Source of the DNA: an uncultured Collinsella sp.
GTDB lineage: Bacteria > Actinomycetota > Coriobacteriia > Coriobacteriales > Coriobacteriaceae
DNA length: 60,943 bases
NCBI GenBank assembly: GCA_900546775.1
Contig: UREM01000009.1
Coordinates: 1-60,943, forward strand
Direction: 5' to 3'
Shown here: piece by piece, positions 51,461 through 60,057 of the stretch
Numbering within the stretch: the stretch's first letter is position 1
How the letters are laid out: the number at the start of each line of letters is the position of its first letter
The notes under the pieces: generated by a model
Told to the model about the DNA's origin: nothing
The model's input: the letters and a program-made list of their open reading frames with translations, nothing else
The model's database searches: none
Translations under genes and position numbers: made by a program

Positions 51461-53320
51461 TTACTGGGCGAACTGACTGCGGTAGAGCTCGGCGTAGAAG
51501 CCGCCTGCCGCTAGCAGCTCGTCGTGTGTGCCGCGCTCGATAATCTGGCCGTCGCGCATGACCAGAATGCAGTCGGCGTTGCGGATGGTGCTCAGGCGGT
51601 GCGCCACCACAAAGCTTGTGCGGCCAGCCATGAGCTCGTCGAATGCTGCCTGCACCTGCAGCTCGGTGCGGGTATCGATGCTCGACGTTGCCTCGTCCAG
51701 CAGCAAGATCGCCGGGTCGGTAAGCATGACGCGCGCGATGCACAGCAGCTGTTTTTGACCCTGGCTAAACGTGCCGCCGTCCTCGCCAATCACCGTGTCG
51801 TAGCCGCCTGGCAGCTGCACGATAAACTTGTGCGCATGCGCGCGCTTGGCCGCCTCGATAACCTGTTCGCGTGTGGCATCGGGACAACCGTAGGCGATGT
51901 TGTCCGCCACGGTGCCCTCGAACAGCCACGTATCCTGCAGCACCATGCCAAAGGCACGGCGCAGGCTTGCGCGCGTGTAGTCACGCGAGGAACGGCCATC
52001 GACCGCGATGCGACCGGCGTCGATATCGTAGAACCGCAGCAGCAAATTGATGAGCGTTGTCTTGCCACAGCCCGTGGGACCGACCAGGGCAAAGCGCATG
52101 CCGGGCTTGGCATCGATGCAGATATCCTGCAGCAGTTTGCGGTCGGGCACATAGCTAAAGTCCACATGCTCAAACGAAACCTCGCCCTGCGGGGCGGCAA
52201 GCTCTACGGCGTCCGACGCGTCGGGCTCCTGCTCGCGCGCATCGAGCAGCGCAAACATGCGGCGCGCCGAGGCGTACGCGGTCTGGATCTGCGTGATGAC
52301 GTTGGTGACCTCATTGAACGGCTTGGTGTACTGGTTGGCATAGGACAGGAAGATCTGCACGCCGCCCACCGTGAGCGCCGCGGGCACGCCCGTGATCACG
52401 CCCACGCAGCCGATGACGGCAACCACGGCGTAGATGATGTTATTGATAAAGCGCGTACCGGGGTTGGAAAGCGAGCCCATAAACTGCGCGCGCTCCCCTG
52501 CCGTATAGAGTTCGGCATTGAGGGCGTCGAAGCGCTGCTGGGCGTTCGGGCCATAGGCAAAGGCGTCGACAAGCTTTTGCTCGCCTACGTACTCCTCGAT
52601 ATGACCACCAAGTTGGCCCTGGATGCGCTGCTGTGCCGTAAAGCTCTTGTTGGAAAGCTTGGCGATGGCGCCGGCTGCAAAAATGGAAAGCGGCGTGACG
52701 AGCACCACCACGAGCGTCATGGCCAGGTTAATGGAGAGCATAAACGCGAGCGTGCCCACGATGGTGATAACGCCGGTGAAGAGCTGCGTGAAGCCCTGCA
52801 GCAGACCGTCGCCCACCTGGTCGACGTCATTGACCACGCGGCTCATAAGGTCGCCGTGGGCATGGCTGTCGATAAAGCTGAGCGGCATACGGCTGAGCTT
52901 GTCGCTCGCCTCCACGCGCATGTCACGCACCGTCTCGTAGGACAGGCGGTTGACGCAATAGCCCTGCAGCCACTGGAAGGACGCTGCTCCCACCACGACG
53001 AGCGCGAGTTTGGTAACGAGCGGCAGCAGCGCATCGAAGTCCACCTGGCCCGCGGCAACGATCAGGTCGATGCCCTCGCCAATGAGGATGGGCGTGTAGA
53101 GCTGCAGGATCACCGAGACGGCGGCACTCACAAACGACGCCGCAAACGAGACGCGGTGCGGACGAACATAGCCCAGCAGGCGGCGAGTCACCGCACCGGC
53201 GGGATAGCGCTCGGGGTCGCCGGGCTGGCGCGGACCGTCACCCAGGTCGTTGAGGTTATCGTTGCCGGACACGTTGGCCGTCATCGTGGCGACCGAACCG
53301 GAGGAAGTGTACGGATTCAT
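51461..53320 (-). CDS. ABC exporter half, ATPase-permease fusion (catalytic-site subunit)
   Basis: A 619-residue half-transporter. A six-helix membrane domain spans about 45-350, followed by a nucleotide-binding domain: Walker A GPTGCGKTTLINLL, signature FSQGQKQLLCIARVM, Walker B LLLDEATSSID and H-loop VAHRLSTI, all intact. Its ATG follows the partner's TAA with no gap (TAAATG). Such pairs (TM287/288, EfrA/B, LmrC/D type) export drugs, lipids or peptides. An N-terminal 45-residue polar lead is present. Confidence 0.92.
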   Translation of the reverse strand: MNPYTSSGSVATMTANVSGNDNLNDLGDGPRQPGDPERYPAGAVTRRLLGYVRPHRVSFAASFVSAAVSVILQLYTPILIGEGIDLIVAAGQVDFDALLPLVTKLALVVVGAASFQWLQGYCVNRLSYETVRDMRVEASDKLSRMPLSFIDSHAHGDLMSRVVNDVDQVGDGLLQGFTQLFTGVITIVGTLAFMLSINLAMTLVVVLVTPLSIFAAGAIAKLSNKSFTAQQRIQGQLGGHIEEYVGEQKLVDAFAYGPNAQQRFDALNAELYTAGERAQFMGSLSNPGTRFINNIIYAVVAVIGCVGVITGVPAALTVGGVQIFLSYANQYTKPFNEVTNVITQIQTAYASARRMFALLDAREQEPDASDAVELAAPQGEVSFEHVDFSYVPDRKLLQDICIDAKPGMRFALVGPTGCGKTTLINLLLRFYDIDAGRIAVDGRSSRDYTRASLRRAFGMVLQDTWLFEGTVADNIAYGCPDATREQVIEAAKRAHAHKFIVQLPGGYDTVIGEDGGTFSQGQKQLLCIARVMLTDPAILLLDEATSSIDTRTELQVQAAFDELMAGRTSFVVAHRLSTIRNADCILVMRDGQIIERGTHDELLAAGGFYAELYRSQFAQ

Positions 53321-55183
53321 TTAGCAGCCCTCCTTTGCGCAGACGGATGCGGGGGCGGTCGGAGCGGACGCGAGTCTTGGGGTGGGCGTGGGCGTCGTGC
53401 TCCCCTGCTGGCCCTCGAGCTCCTCGCGGCGCAGCTGCGACTGGCAAATCTCGCGATAGAGCTGGCAGGTCGCGTACAGCTCATCGTGCGTGCCCAGGCC
53501 CGCGACCGAACCGTGATCGAGCACGCAGATCATGTCGGCGTCGCGCACGGTCGAAACGCGCTGGCTCACGATGACGGTCGTGAGCGGCAGCCCGCCCTCG
53601 GCGGCACCGCGCACGCTGCGCTCGCGGATGGCGTGGCGAAGCGCCGCGTCGGTCTTAAAGTCGAGCGCCGAGGCAGAATCGTCCATGATCAGAACCTGCG
53701 GCGAGCCCACTAAGGCGCGCGCGATAGTCAGGCGCTGGCGCTGACCGCCGCTAAAGTTCTTGCCGCCCGCCTCGACCGGGGCATCCAGGGCTTGGGGCTT
53801 GTTGCGCACGAATTCGCTGGCCTGCGCCATATCGAGCGCCGCCCAGAGCTCATCGTCGGTCGCTGACTCGTCACGCCAGGTCAGGTTGCTGCGGATGGTG
53901 CCGCTCACCAGCGACGCGCGCTGCGGGACGGTCGCGACCACATGGCGCAGCTGGTCGAGCGGCCAGGCGCGCACGTCGGCGCCCATCACGCTCACGCTGC
54001 CAGCGCTCGCATCGTACAGGCGCGGGATAAGCGAAACGAGCGTGGACTTGCCGCTGCCCGTGCCGCCGATAATGCCGAGCGTCTTGCCCAGCGGCAGCTC
54101 CAGCGTCACATCGCTCACGGCATTTGCCGCGCCCACGCCAAACGAAAAGCTCGCATGGTCAAAGCTCAACGCAGGAACGGGAGCGACATTGCCCGGCTCG
54201 GGCAGTGCGACCGGCTGGTTGCCCTCATCGGTAATGCTCGGCACGCAATTGAGCACCTCGTTGATACGCGACGCGCTGGCGCTCGACTTGGTAAAGACCA
54301 CGACCAGGTTGGCGACATACACGATGGAGGTGAGGGTCTGCGTCATGTAGTTGACGAACGCCATGACCTGACCCTGCGTGAGCTCGCCCACGTTGACCTG
54401 GATGCCGCCGACCCACAGGATGGCGCACACGCCCAGGTTCATCACAAGAAACGTGACGGGGTTGAGAATCGACGAGAGCTTGCCCACCGCGATGGCAGTA
54501 TTGGCCTGGTCATCGGCAGCTTGGGCAAAGCGCTCACGCTCGTGATCTTCACGCACAAACGCACGGACCACGCGAGCGCCCGAAAGGCCTTCGCGGCAGA
54601 TAAGCGCGATGCGGTCGAGCTTTGCCTGCAGCTGCTTGTAGTACGGAATACAGCGCGCCATGACAACCCAGAACACCAGGCCAATGGCGGGCGTGCAAAT
54701 CAAAAAGATGATGCCGAGCTTAAGGTCGATGGCAAGGGCCGCGACCATGGAGCCCGCCGCCAGGAAGGGCCAGCGGATGAGCATGCGCACCCCCAGCGCC
54801 ACGGCGAGCTGCACCTGGTTGACGTCGTTGGTAATGCGCGTGATGAGCGACGGCGTGCCAAAACGGTCGAGTTCGGCATAGCTCAGCTTGTTGATGTGCT
54901 GGTAGAGCGCGCCGCGAATGTCGGTGCCCATGCCCTGCGAGGTGAGCGCCGCCATCTTTTGGCAGACGAGCGTAAACGAGATGCCGATCACAGCCATGGC
55001 GCCAAGTACCATACCGTAGTGGACGACGGCGTTCACGTCGTGTGCGCCGATACCCTTATCAATCATCTGGGCAATCACCAGCGGCGTCAGCAGGTCAAAG
55101 ATCACTTCGATCAGCTTGCACGCAGGACCAATCACCATATAGCGGCGAAACTTACCGCCAAAACGCCTGAGCAGCTCAATCAT
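53321..55183 (-). CDS. ABC exporter half, ATPase-permease fusion (degenerate-site subunit)
   Basis: A 620-residue half-transporter with a membrane domain (about 1-330) and an ATPase domain: Walker A GGTGSGKSTL, signature FSGGQRQRLTIARAL and Walker B LIMDDSASALD. The Walker B glutamate is Asp (MDDS) and the H-loop His is Gln (VSQRVSTV), so its own ATP site is degenerate, as in heterodimeric exporters. The start ATG at 55183 follows GGGAG. The end is Ala/Thr/Pro-rich. The substrate cannot be told. Confidence 0.92.
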   Translation of the reverse strand: MIELLRRFGGKFRRYMVIGPACKLIEVIFDLLTPLVIAQMIDKGIGAHDVNAVVHYGMVLGAMAVIGISFTLVCQKMAALTSQGMGTDIRGALYQHINKLSYAELDRFGTPSLITRITNDVNQVQLAVALGVRMLIRWPFLAAGSMVAALAIDLKLGIIFLICTPAIGLVFWVVMARCIPYYKQLQAKLDRIALICREGLSGARVVRAFVREDHERERFAQAADDQANTAIAVGKLSSILNPVTFLVMNLGVCAILWVGGIQVNVGELTQGQVMAFVNYMTQTLTSIVYVANLVVVFTKSSASASRINEVLNCVPSITDEGNQPVALPEPGNVAPVPALSFDHASFSFGVGAANAVSDVTLELPLGKTLGIIGGTGSGKSTLVSLIPRLYDASAGSVSVMGADVRAWPLDQLRHVVATVPQRASLVSGTIRSNLTWRDESATDDELWAALDMAQASEFVRNKPQALDAPVEAGGKNFSGGQRQRLTIARALVGSPQVLIMDDSASALDFKTDAALRHAIRERSVRGAAEGGLPLTTVIVSQRVSTVRDADMICVLDHGSVAGLGTHDELYATCQLYREICQSQLRREELEGQQGSTTPTPTPRLASAPTAPASVCAKEGC

Positions 55184-55398
55184 GTATAGGCGCTCCCTAT
55201 CATCATCCACATTCAATTCGAACCATGATAGTACCGCCACCCCAAAAGAAGCGTAAACAACTCGTCATTTCTAATGGGATTCGGTTTCCAAAGAAGCGGA
55301 AAGGCACGCGCACGCCCAGCCAGTGTCGGGTCGACCGCTTGGTATACTTACATTAGTGCTACCAAGTTAGTCGCCGACCCTTGAAATGAGGTGCCGAG

Positions 55399-56466
55399 AT
55401 GAACGACATTCTCGCAAGAAGAGCAAGACGAGCAACTGTGGGCATCGCCCTTTCCGCGGCACTTGTCGCGGGAATCGCCCCCGTAACGGCGATCGCGGCA
55501 GAAACCAGTTCCCCCACCGGTGCGGCCGTTTCGCAGACGAGCGCCGCCAACGGCAATTCGGGCGCCCCGCAGACAGAAGACGCGGCCGCCGCAAAAGAAA
55601 AAGCGTATGCAGCCATGCAGGAAGCGCTCAAAAACCTCGAGGCCGCAAAAGACGCCGCAAGTCCCGAGAAAATTGCGAGATTCAATGATGACATTGCCCG
55701 TTTTCAAGAGCTCCGCGACAAGATGGCGGCGCAAGCCGTCGAAGAGAGGGAACTCCTTCCCACCATGCAAGCGGACATCGATGCAGCCCAAGCCAAATAC
55801 GACGGGGCCATCAACCGGGTAAGCGAGCTCCAAGCAGAATTAGACAAGAAACTTGAGGTGCTTAAGGCACTCGAAGCGCTCGGCGACGAGGAGCTTGTCG
55901 AAACTGTTAAACAGCAAATAAAGCAGTTGCGCCAAGAGATCGTAACGGCAAAAGCGCGAGTTGACTTTTGCGAAATGGAGCTCCGCGAGGTCAAGGGCCG
56001 CCTCGAAAGGCAGGAAAGACAAGTTAATGACTGTGAACGTGCTGCAGAGAAGTATAAAGCCCATACCGACCAGTTCATAGCCTGGCGAGATGCGCTCCTC
56101 GACAATTTGAAAAAAGCGCAAACGGCCTATGACGACGCCTGCAAGGCATACGAAGAGGCGAAAGCCGCGGCAGACAAGGCCACCTCGCCCGAGATAACGC
56201 AACCGACCGAGACGACGCCTCCCTCCAACTCGGCGCAACCGGCCGAGGCGACACAGCCCACCGGCTCGTCCGCAACCGGTAAAGACACCTCGCCAAACTC
56301 CACCAAGCAGGCGAACTCGAGCAGCGGCAAACAAGCAGATACGACCGCCGACAAGCTCGCGAACACGGGCGACACAACACCGAGCGCAATCGCACTCGCA
56401 GGAATCGCCACCGCAGGCCTCGGAATAACCGCCACAGCCACACGCCGCATCAGGAACTCAAAATAG
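55399..56466 (+). CDS. Coiled-coil surface protein with LANTG sorting signal
   Basis: A 355-residue wall protein. A signal peptide (about 1-34, ending AIAA) is followed by an Ala-rich segment, a long coiled coil (about 65-265) of Glu/Lys/Gln heptads, then a Thr/Ser/Pro-rich spacer (QPTETTPPSNSAQPAEATQP) and the sorting signal KLANTGDTTPSA with a hydrophobic stretch and RRIRNSK. LAxTG suits a class E sortase. An extended -10 box (TGGTATACT, 55340-55348) lies upstream, and GAAATGAGGTG precedes the ATG. A terminator follows. Function is unknown; a wall spacer or adhesin is likely. Confidence 0.82.
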   Translation: MNDILARRARRATVGIALSAALVAGIAPVTAIAAETSSPTGAAVSQTSAANGNSGAPQTEDAAAAKEKAYAAMQEALKNLEAAKDAASPEKIARFNDDIARFQELRDKMAAQAVEERELLPTMQADIDAAQAKYDGAINRVSELQAELDKKLEVLKALEALGDEELVETVKQQIKQLRQEIVTAKARVDFCEMELREVKGRLERQERQVNDCERAAEKYKAHTDQFIAWRDALLDNLKKAQTAYDDACKAYEEAKAAADKATSPEITQPTETTPPSNSAQPAEATQPTGSSATGKDTSPNSTKQANSSSGKQADTTADKLANTGDTTPSAIALAGIATAGLGITATATRRIRNSK

Positions 56467-56511
56467 CCGCCAGCGGTTATTGTCTTCGCCAATCCACAAG
56501 CCCAGAGACAA

Positions 56512-56557
56512 AAAGAGGCCTGTTTCCCCGACCAAAACCAGGGAAACGGGCCTCTTT
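56512..56557 (+). terminator. Terminator after the LANTG protein gene
   Basis: AAAGAGGCCTGTTTCCC (56512-56528) pairs with 56541-56557 with one G·T around 12 nt. Flanks are A/T-rich on both sides. Confidence 0.8.
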
Positions 56558-56637
56558 ACTTGTAAAAACAAATGGTAATGCCACCATCTCTTGAACCACG
56601 TAGCCATTGATGTCTTGGCGCAGCCAGCGAGCGACAT

Positions 56638-56724
56638 CCAGGGCGAACAAGTTGGCATGAAAAAGGCAAGGCATAGACCTTCTGGTCATGCCTTGCCTTT
56701 TGAATGACAAATTGTTCGCCCTGG
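56638..56724. repeat. 87-bp palindrome downstream of the SRP RNA
   Basis: CCAGGGCGAACAA (56638-56650) pairs with 56712-56724, and AAAAGGCAAGGCAT (56661-56674) pairs with 56688-56701, both exactly; the parts between are imperfect. It lies about 60 nt past the 3' end of the SRP RNA on its strand. Confidence 0.75.
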
Positions 56725-56783
56725 GTGGCGCGCAGCGTCGAGCATTGCGCGGTTTGGTAAAACCGCGCAAAAAGAAAGCCCGT

Positions 56784-56892
56784 GCGCTCGATGGATTCGG
56801 ATGCCCGACAGAGGCTCCTTATGGCTGCTTCCTTCCGGACCTGACCAGATTCGGAACATGTCGTCATCCGAACCCATCGAACGCGCTAGGCG
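56784..56892 (-). ncRNA. ffs: Signal recognition particle RNA (4.5S type)
   Basis: The conserved SRP domain IV is readable on the minus strand: CAGGTCCGGAAGGAAGCAGC (56846-56827 region), the Ffh-binding asymmetric loop and GGAA cap. The ends close by a long helix in which TCGATGG and CCATCGA, and CGGATG and CATCCG, pair, followed by GCGC with GCGC. At about 100 nt it is the short 4.5S form without an Alu domain. A clear promoter precedes it and a T-rich stretch (TTTCTTTTTGC) follows the 3' end. Confidence 0.93.
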
Positions 56893-56900
56893 CTCGGTAT

Positions 56901-56929
56901 ATCTTACCCGCTCCCGCCCGATGGGGCAA
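56901..56929 (-). promoter_or_regulatory. Promoter of the SRP RNA gene
   Basis: On the minus strand TTGCCC (56929-56924), a 17-nt spacer and TAAGAT (56906-56901). Transcription should start near 56893, just before the SRP 5' helix. Confidence 0.65.
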
Positions 56930-56938
56930 GACAGCTAA

Positions 56939-57020
56939 TTTGGGACGGGGCTTTTTTGACTACTTTTTGACTGGTGGGGCATCAGGGTGGCGAAAGTAGT
57001 CAAGGAGGCCCCGTCCTAAA
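56939..57020. repeat. 82-bp imperfect palindrome
   Basis: Arms 56939-56966 and 56993-57020 pair over 28 bp with four mismatches; GGGACGGGGC and GACTACTTT are the matching cores. It starts 10 nt upstream of the SRP promoter. Confidence 0.75.
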
Positions 57021-57038
57021 TAGACTGATCTGGTGCTG

Positions 57039-57200
57039 TGCCACGAAAAGGGCCCATCTACTACGTTTAGGTCGCAGGGGTCGACCATAGCCGACTTTTT
57101 CGAAAATCGGCAAGCTTTCTACCTGCGGTTTTGTTTTTGCAAATTCCGGGATGGTCGAGGGTGGCCGGCTTAACGTAGTAGATGGTCGCATTTCGTGGCA
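57039..57200. repeat. 162-bp imperfect palindrome
   Basis: Arms 57039-57070 and 57169-57200 pair over 32 bp with about five mismatches; the cores are TGCCACGAAA and CCATCTACTACGTT. The middle holds smaller hairpins (CCGACTTTTTCGAAAATCGG near 57092). No gene is apparent inside. Confidence 0.75.
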
Positions 57201-57251
57201 AACGGTCCGACCCAAGACCCAAGGCAGCCAACCTCGAATGGCCATTCTCAA

Positions 57252-57318
57252 AGTTGCGGTGGAATACGGACTGAATTGGCCCCTTAAAGGCAAAAACACT
57301 CCGTATTCCACCGCAACT
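57252..57318. repeat. 67-bp palindromic repeat, copy 2
   Basis: AGTTGCGGTGGAATACGGA (57252-57270) pairs exactly with 57300-57318. The length and left arm equal copy 1 at 32245-32311, but the middle differs. It lies 16 nt after the stop of the fusion gene, between it and the other palindromes, where it may end transcription. Confidence 0.82.
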
Positions 57319-57334
57319 TATAGGGAGATAGGCC

Positions 57335-59116
57335 TTAGAGGCGAGCGAGGTCATAGGCTTGTGCGGCTGACTCGCCGGCGCAGATAAGGTTGGCTGTGGC
57401 TTCTTGCGGATCGAGTGCCCGCTCCAGGTCCACGGGCTTGCGACAGATCGGCAGGACAAGGTCGATGCCCTGCTCGTACACCGCATCCAGGTTGTCGGCA
57501 CGACCGCCCACGACGGCAACAACCGGCTTGCCATATCGCTTGGCACGGCGGGCCACGCCCACCGGCGCCTTGCCGGCGGCGGATTGCTCGTCCATATTGC
57601 CCTCGCCCGTTATGACCAGGTCGACATCGCGTACACGCTCGTCAAACCCCACGAGATCGAGCACTGTCTCCACGCCCGAACGCAACTCGGCACCGAGCGC
57701 CAGCAGCGCGGCGCCCAGGCCGCCGGCGGCACCGGCACCGGGCACGCCGAGCACCGAGCCGAACGTCCGTGCACCCTCGGGCACGCGCAGCAGCCCCTGG
57801 GCCCGAGCCTCGACAATTGCCGTATCGAGCAGACGACCGTAGCCGACCATCCAACTGTCGCACCTGCTCAGCGCCTCGGCGTCACCCGTCGGCAAGCCTT
57901 TCTGCCCACCAAACACCGCCAATGCGCCCCGACGCCCCACGAGCGGATTCTCGACATCCGAAAGCACAACGATACGAGCGTCATCCAAAGCCTGAAGCGC
58001 TGGCGCCAAATCAACGCTCGCCACCTGCTCAAGGCCTGCAAGACCGGGGGCGATATCGCAGCCCCGATCATCGACCACACGCGCGCCCAGCGCCTGCAGC
58101 ATGCCGGCGCCACCGTCGTTGGTGGCACTGCCGCCCAGACCAATATAGATAGTCTTTGCCCCAGCACGGACTGCGCGAAGCATGAGCTCGCCCACGCCAT
58201 AGGTCGAAGCCGCCAACGCCGCCGACTCCGTACAGGGCGAATACCCAATACCCGCCGCCTCGGCCATCTCAATAACAGCCGACTCGCGCCCGCCGTCAAC
58301 CAGTAACCGTGCGGGCACACGATCGCCCAAGGGGCCCGCAACCTCGCAGGTCGCAAGTTCACCACCGCACGCGGCAACGGCATCGAGCGTCCCCTCGCCA
58401 CCATCTGCCAGCAGCAATGTGCACACCTCGGCATCGGGCCAAACGCGGCGCACGCCTTCGGCAACGGCCTCCTCTGCCCGCGCACTCGACACGCTACCCT
58501 TAAAGGAGTCGATCGCCAGCAGCACACGGCGGGGCCGGCGGCACGCAGGACCAAAGTCAACCGCCGTGTCAGTATCCTCACCGGCACCTGCAAGTGCTGC
58601 GGCGTGAGCGGCGTGTGCTTCAAGATCGGCCCCACAACCGCAGCCAGCACCATCGGTGCCACGCAGCCTACTAAAATATCTGCTCAACACCTCACGACAC
58701 TCGTCTGCCAGCACGCCGGCGGTCACGTTAAACCGATGATTCAGGCGCGAATCGGCATTCAGGTCATACAGCGAACCCAGAGCGCCCGCCTTGGCATCAG
58801 CCGCGCCATACACGCAGCGTCCTACGCGCGCGTTAACCATAAGCCCCGCACACATGCAGCAGGGCTCGAGCGTCACGTAGACCGTACAGTCGGAAAGGCG
58901 CCAGCGACCGAGCGACCGAGCGGCAGCGCACAGGGCCGCGAACTCTGCATGCGCCGAAGGGTCCTGATCGAGCTCACGACGATTATGCGCCCGCGCGACA
59001 ATCTCACCCGCGCGCACCACCACAGCGCCAATGGGCACCTCGCCCACCGCCGCGGCGGCGCGCGCCTCCGCCAACGCCTCGCGCATGAACTTCTCGTCGA
59101 TTTCGGTGCTCGTCAT
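57335..59116 (-). CDS. tadA: TadA tRNA adenosine deaminase – glycerate kinase fusion
   Basis: A 593-residue two-domain protein. Residues 1-155 are TadA: H56-A-E58 (SAHAEF) and P85-C86-C87-M-C89 form the zinc and catalytic site for making inosine at the tRNA-Arg wobble position. A Cys/Gly/Ala linker (about 155-195) joins a complete GarK/GlxK-type glycerate kinase (about 197-593): AIDSFKGSVSS, LLLADGGEGTLDA, GLGGSATNDGGAGM and VITGEGNMDEQS. The frame is continuous with no internal ribosome site noted. GGGAAGG precedes the ATG at 59116. The two activities have no known link, so the fusion is unusual. Confidence 0.88.
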   Translation of the reverse strand: MTSTEIDEKFMREALAEARAAAAVGEVPIGAVVVRAGEIVARAHNRRELDQDPSAHAEFAALCAAARSLGRWRLSDCTVYVTLEPCCMCAGLMVNARVGRCVYGAADAKAGALGSLYDLNADSRLNHRFNVTAGVLADECREVLSRYFSRLRGTDGAGCGCGADLEAHAAHAAALAGAGEDTDTAVDFGPACRRPRRVLLAIDSFKGSVSSARAEEAVAEGVRRVWPDAEVCTLLLADGGEGTLDAVAACGGELATCEVAGPLGDRVPARLLVDGGRESAVIEMAEAAGIGYSPCTESAALAASTYGVGELMLRAVRAGAKTIYIGLGGSATNDGGAGMLQALGARVVDDRGCDIAPGLAGLEQVASVDLAPALQALDDARIVVLSDVENPLVGRRGALAVFGGQKGLPTGDAEALSRCDSWMVGYGRLLDTAIVEARAQGLLRVPEGARTFGSVLGVPGAGAAGGLGAALLALGAELRSGVETVLDLVGFDERVRDVDLVITGEGNMDEQSAAGKAPVGVARRAKRYGKPVVAVVGGRADNLDAVYEQGIDLVLPICRKPVDLERALDPQEATANLICAGESAAQAYDLARL

Positions 59117-59167
59117 CGTTCGCCTTCCCTGTTGCAAATTCAAAACGATGCTATCATTACGACTCAC

Positions 59168-59257
59168 GGAGAGATGGCAGAGCGGTTGAATGCGGCGGTC
59201 TTGAAAACCGTTGAGCGCGAGAGCGTTCCGGGGGTTCGAATCCCCCTCTCTCCGCCA
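59168..59257 (+). tRNA. tRNA-Ser (anticodon UGA)
   Basis: A 90-nt class II tRNA. Acceptor GGAGAGA pairs with TCTCTCC (59247-59253), then G and an encoded CCA (59255-59257). The D-arm TGGCAGAGCGGTTGAA is standard, the anticodon loop CTTGAAA carries TGA, the long variable arm is GAGCGCGAGAGCGTTC-like, and the T-arm is GGGGGTTCGAATCCCCC. It is divergent from the TadA fusion gene and ends 3 nt before the TetR stop. Confidence 0.97.
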
Positions 59258-59260
59258 CTC

Positions 59261-59845
59261 TTAGTGACTCACCGGCGTCATGGTCCGCTCGAACAGCGCA
59301 TCGACCACGTCGGCGATTTCGGATCGGCGCTCCAGCACGTGGCCCGATTCCCACCACATGGTAAAGAGCCGAATAATGCCGCCGGCGACAAACTCAGACG
59401 TTGTCTCGAGCGATACGGGCGCAAGCGCATCCTCGTCAAGCGCGCTCATCACGCGCCCGCGTATGGAGCGCGCGATGCGGTCGCAAATCATGCTGGTCAG
59501 CATGCCCGACATACTGCTCGCCAAAATGTTATCCATGAGCTGCTCATGCGCCAGAATCAGATCCATGGCATCGGCGAACACTTCGTGGCGAAGCGCGCGC
59601 ACGTCCTCGGCGCCCTCCGCGCCATCCGCATCGGCCCGCTTTTGCGGCAGACCCGACATGAGTTCATCGATATAGAAGGCAAAGTAATCGTTTTTGTCGC
59701 GGAAGTGCTTGTAGAACGTCGTCCGACGAATCATAGCGCGGTCGCACAGCATGGCAACCGTCACGTCCTCAAACCGATGCTCTTCGAGCAGCTCAGTAAA
59801 GGCCTCGAACAGGGCCCGATAGGTTTTCTTGATGCGAAGGTCCAT
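59261..59845 (-). CDS. TetR/AcrR-family regulator
   Basis: A 194-residue repressor-type protein. The N-terminal helix-turn-helix shows ALFEAFTELLEEHRFEDVTV followed by MLCDRAMIRRTTFYKHFRDK. The ligand domain has the DUF/TetR_C-like IIRLFTMWWESG near 165. The ATG at 59845 is chosen over an upstream start without ribosome site. It converges on tRNA-Ser. The target is unknown; there is no divergent transporter, although LemA starts 212 nt away on the other side. Confidence 0.88.
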   Translation of the reverse strand: MDLRIKKTYRALFEAFTELLEEHRFEDVTVAMLCDRAMIRRTTFYKHFRDKNDYFAFYIDELMSGLPQKRADADGAEGAEDVRALRHEVFADAMDLILAHEQLMDNILASSMSGMLTSMICDRIARSIRGRVMSALDEDALAPVSLETTSEFVAGGIIRLFTMWWESGHVLERRSEIADVVDALFERTMTPVSH

Positions 59846-60057
59846 ACGTATCGCCCTCCTCAAGGAAAAGACAGCGTTCACTAATCTGTCGCATATCTTA
59901 CACCTGTATCGCCCACTCCCTGGCGAACGGCCTCACCTTGGTGGAAACATAACGCTTACCGGAAAGTTCGGTATCGCCAAGGGTTGCGGGTATACTAGTA
60001 GCGTTACACCAACGGCAGCCGGCGGAAGACGCCGCGGCCATTCGAAACGGAGACACC

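Noticed and set aside
56477..56877. Several minus-strand frames of 60-100 codons around the SRP RNA
   Set aside because: They run through the SRP RNA and through palindromes, and none has a start site or family motif.
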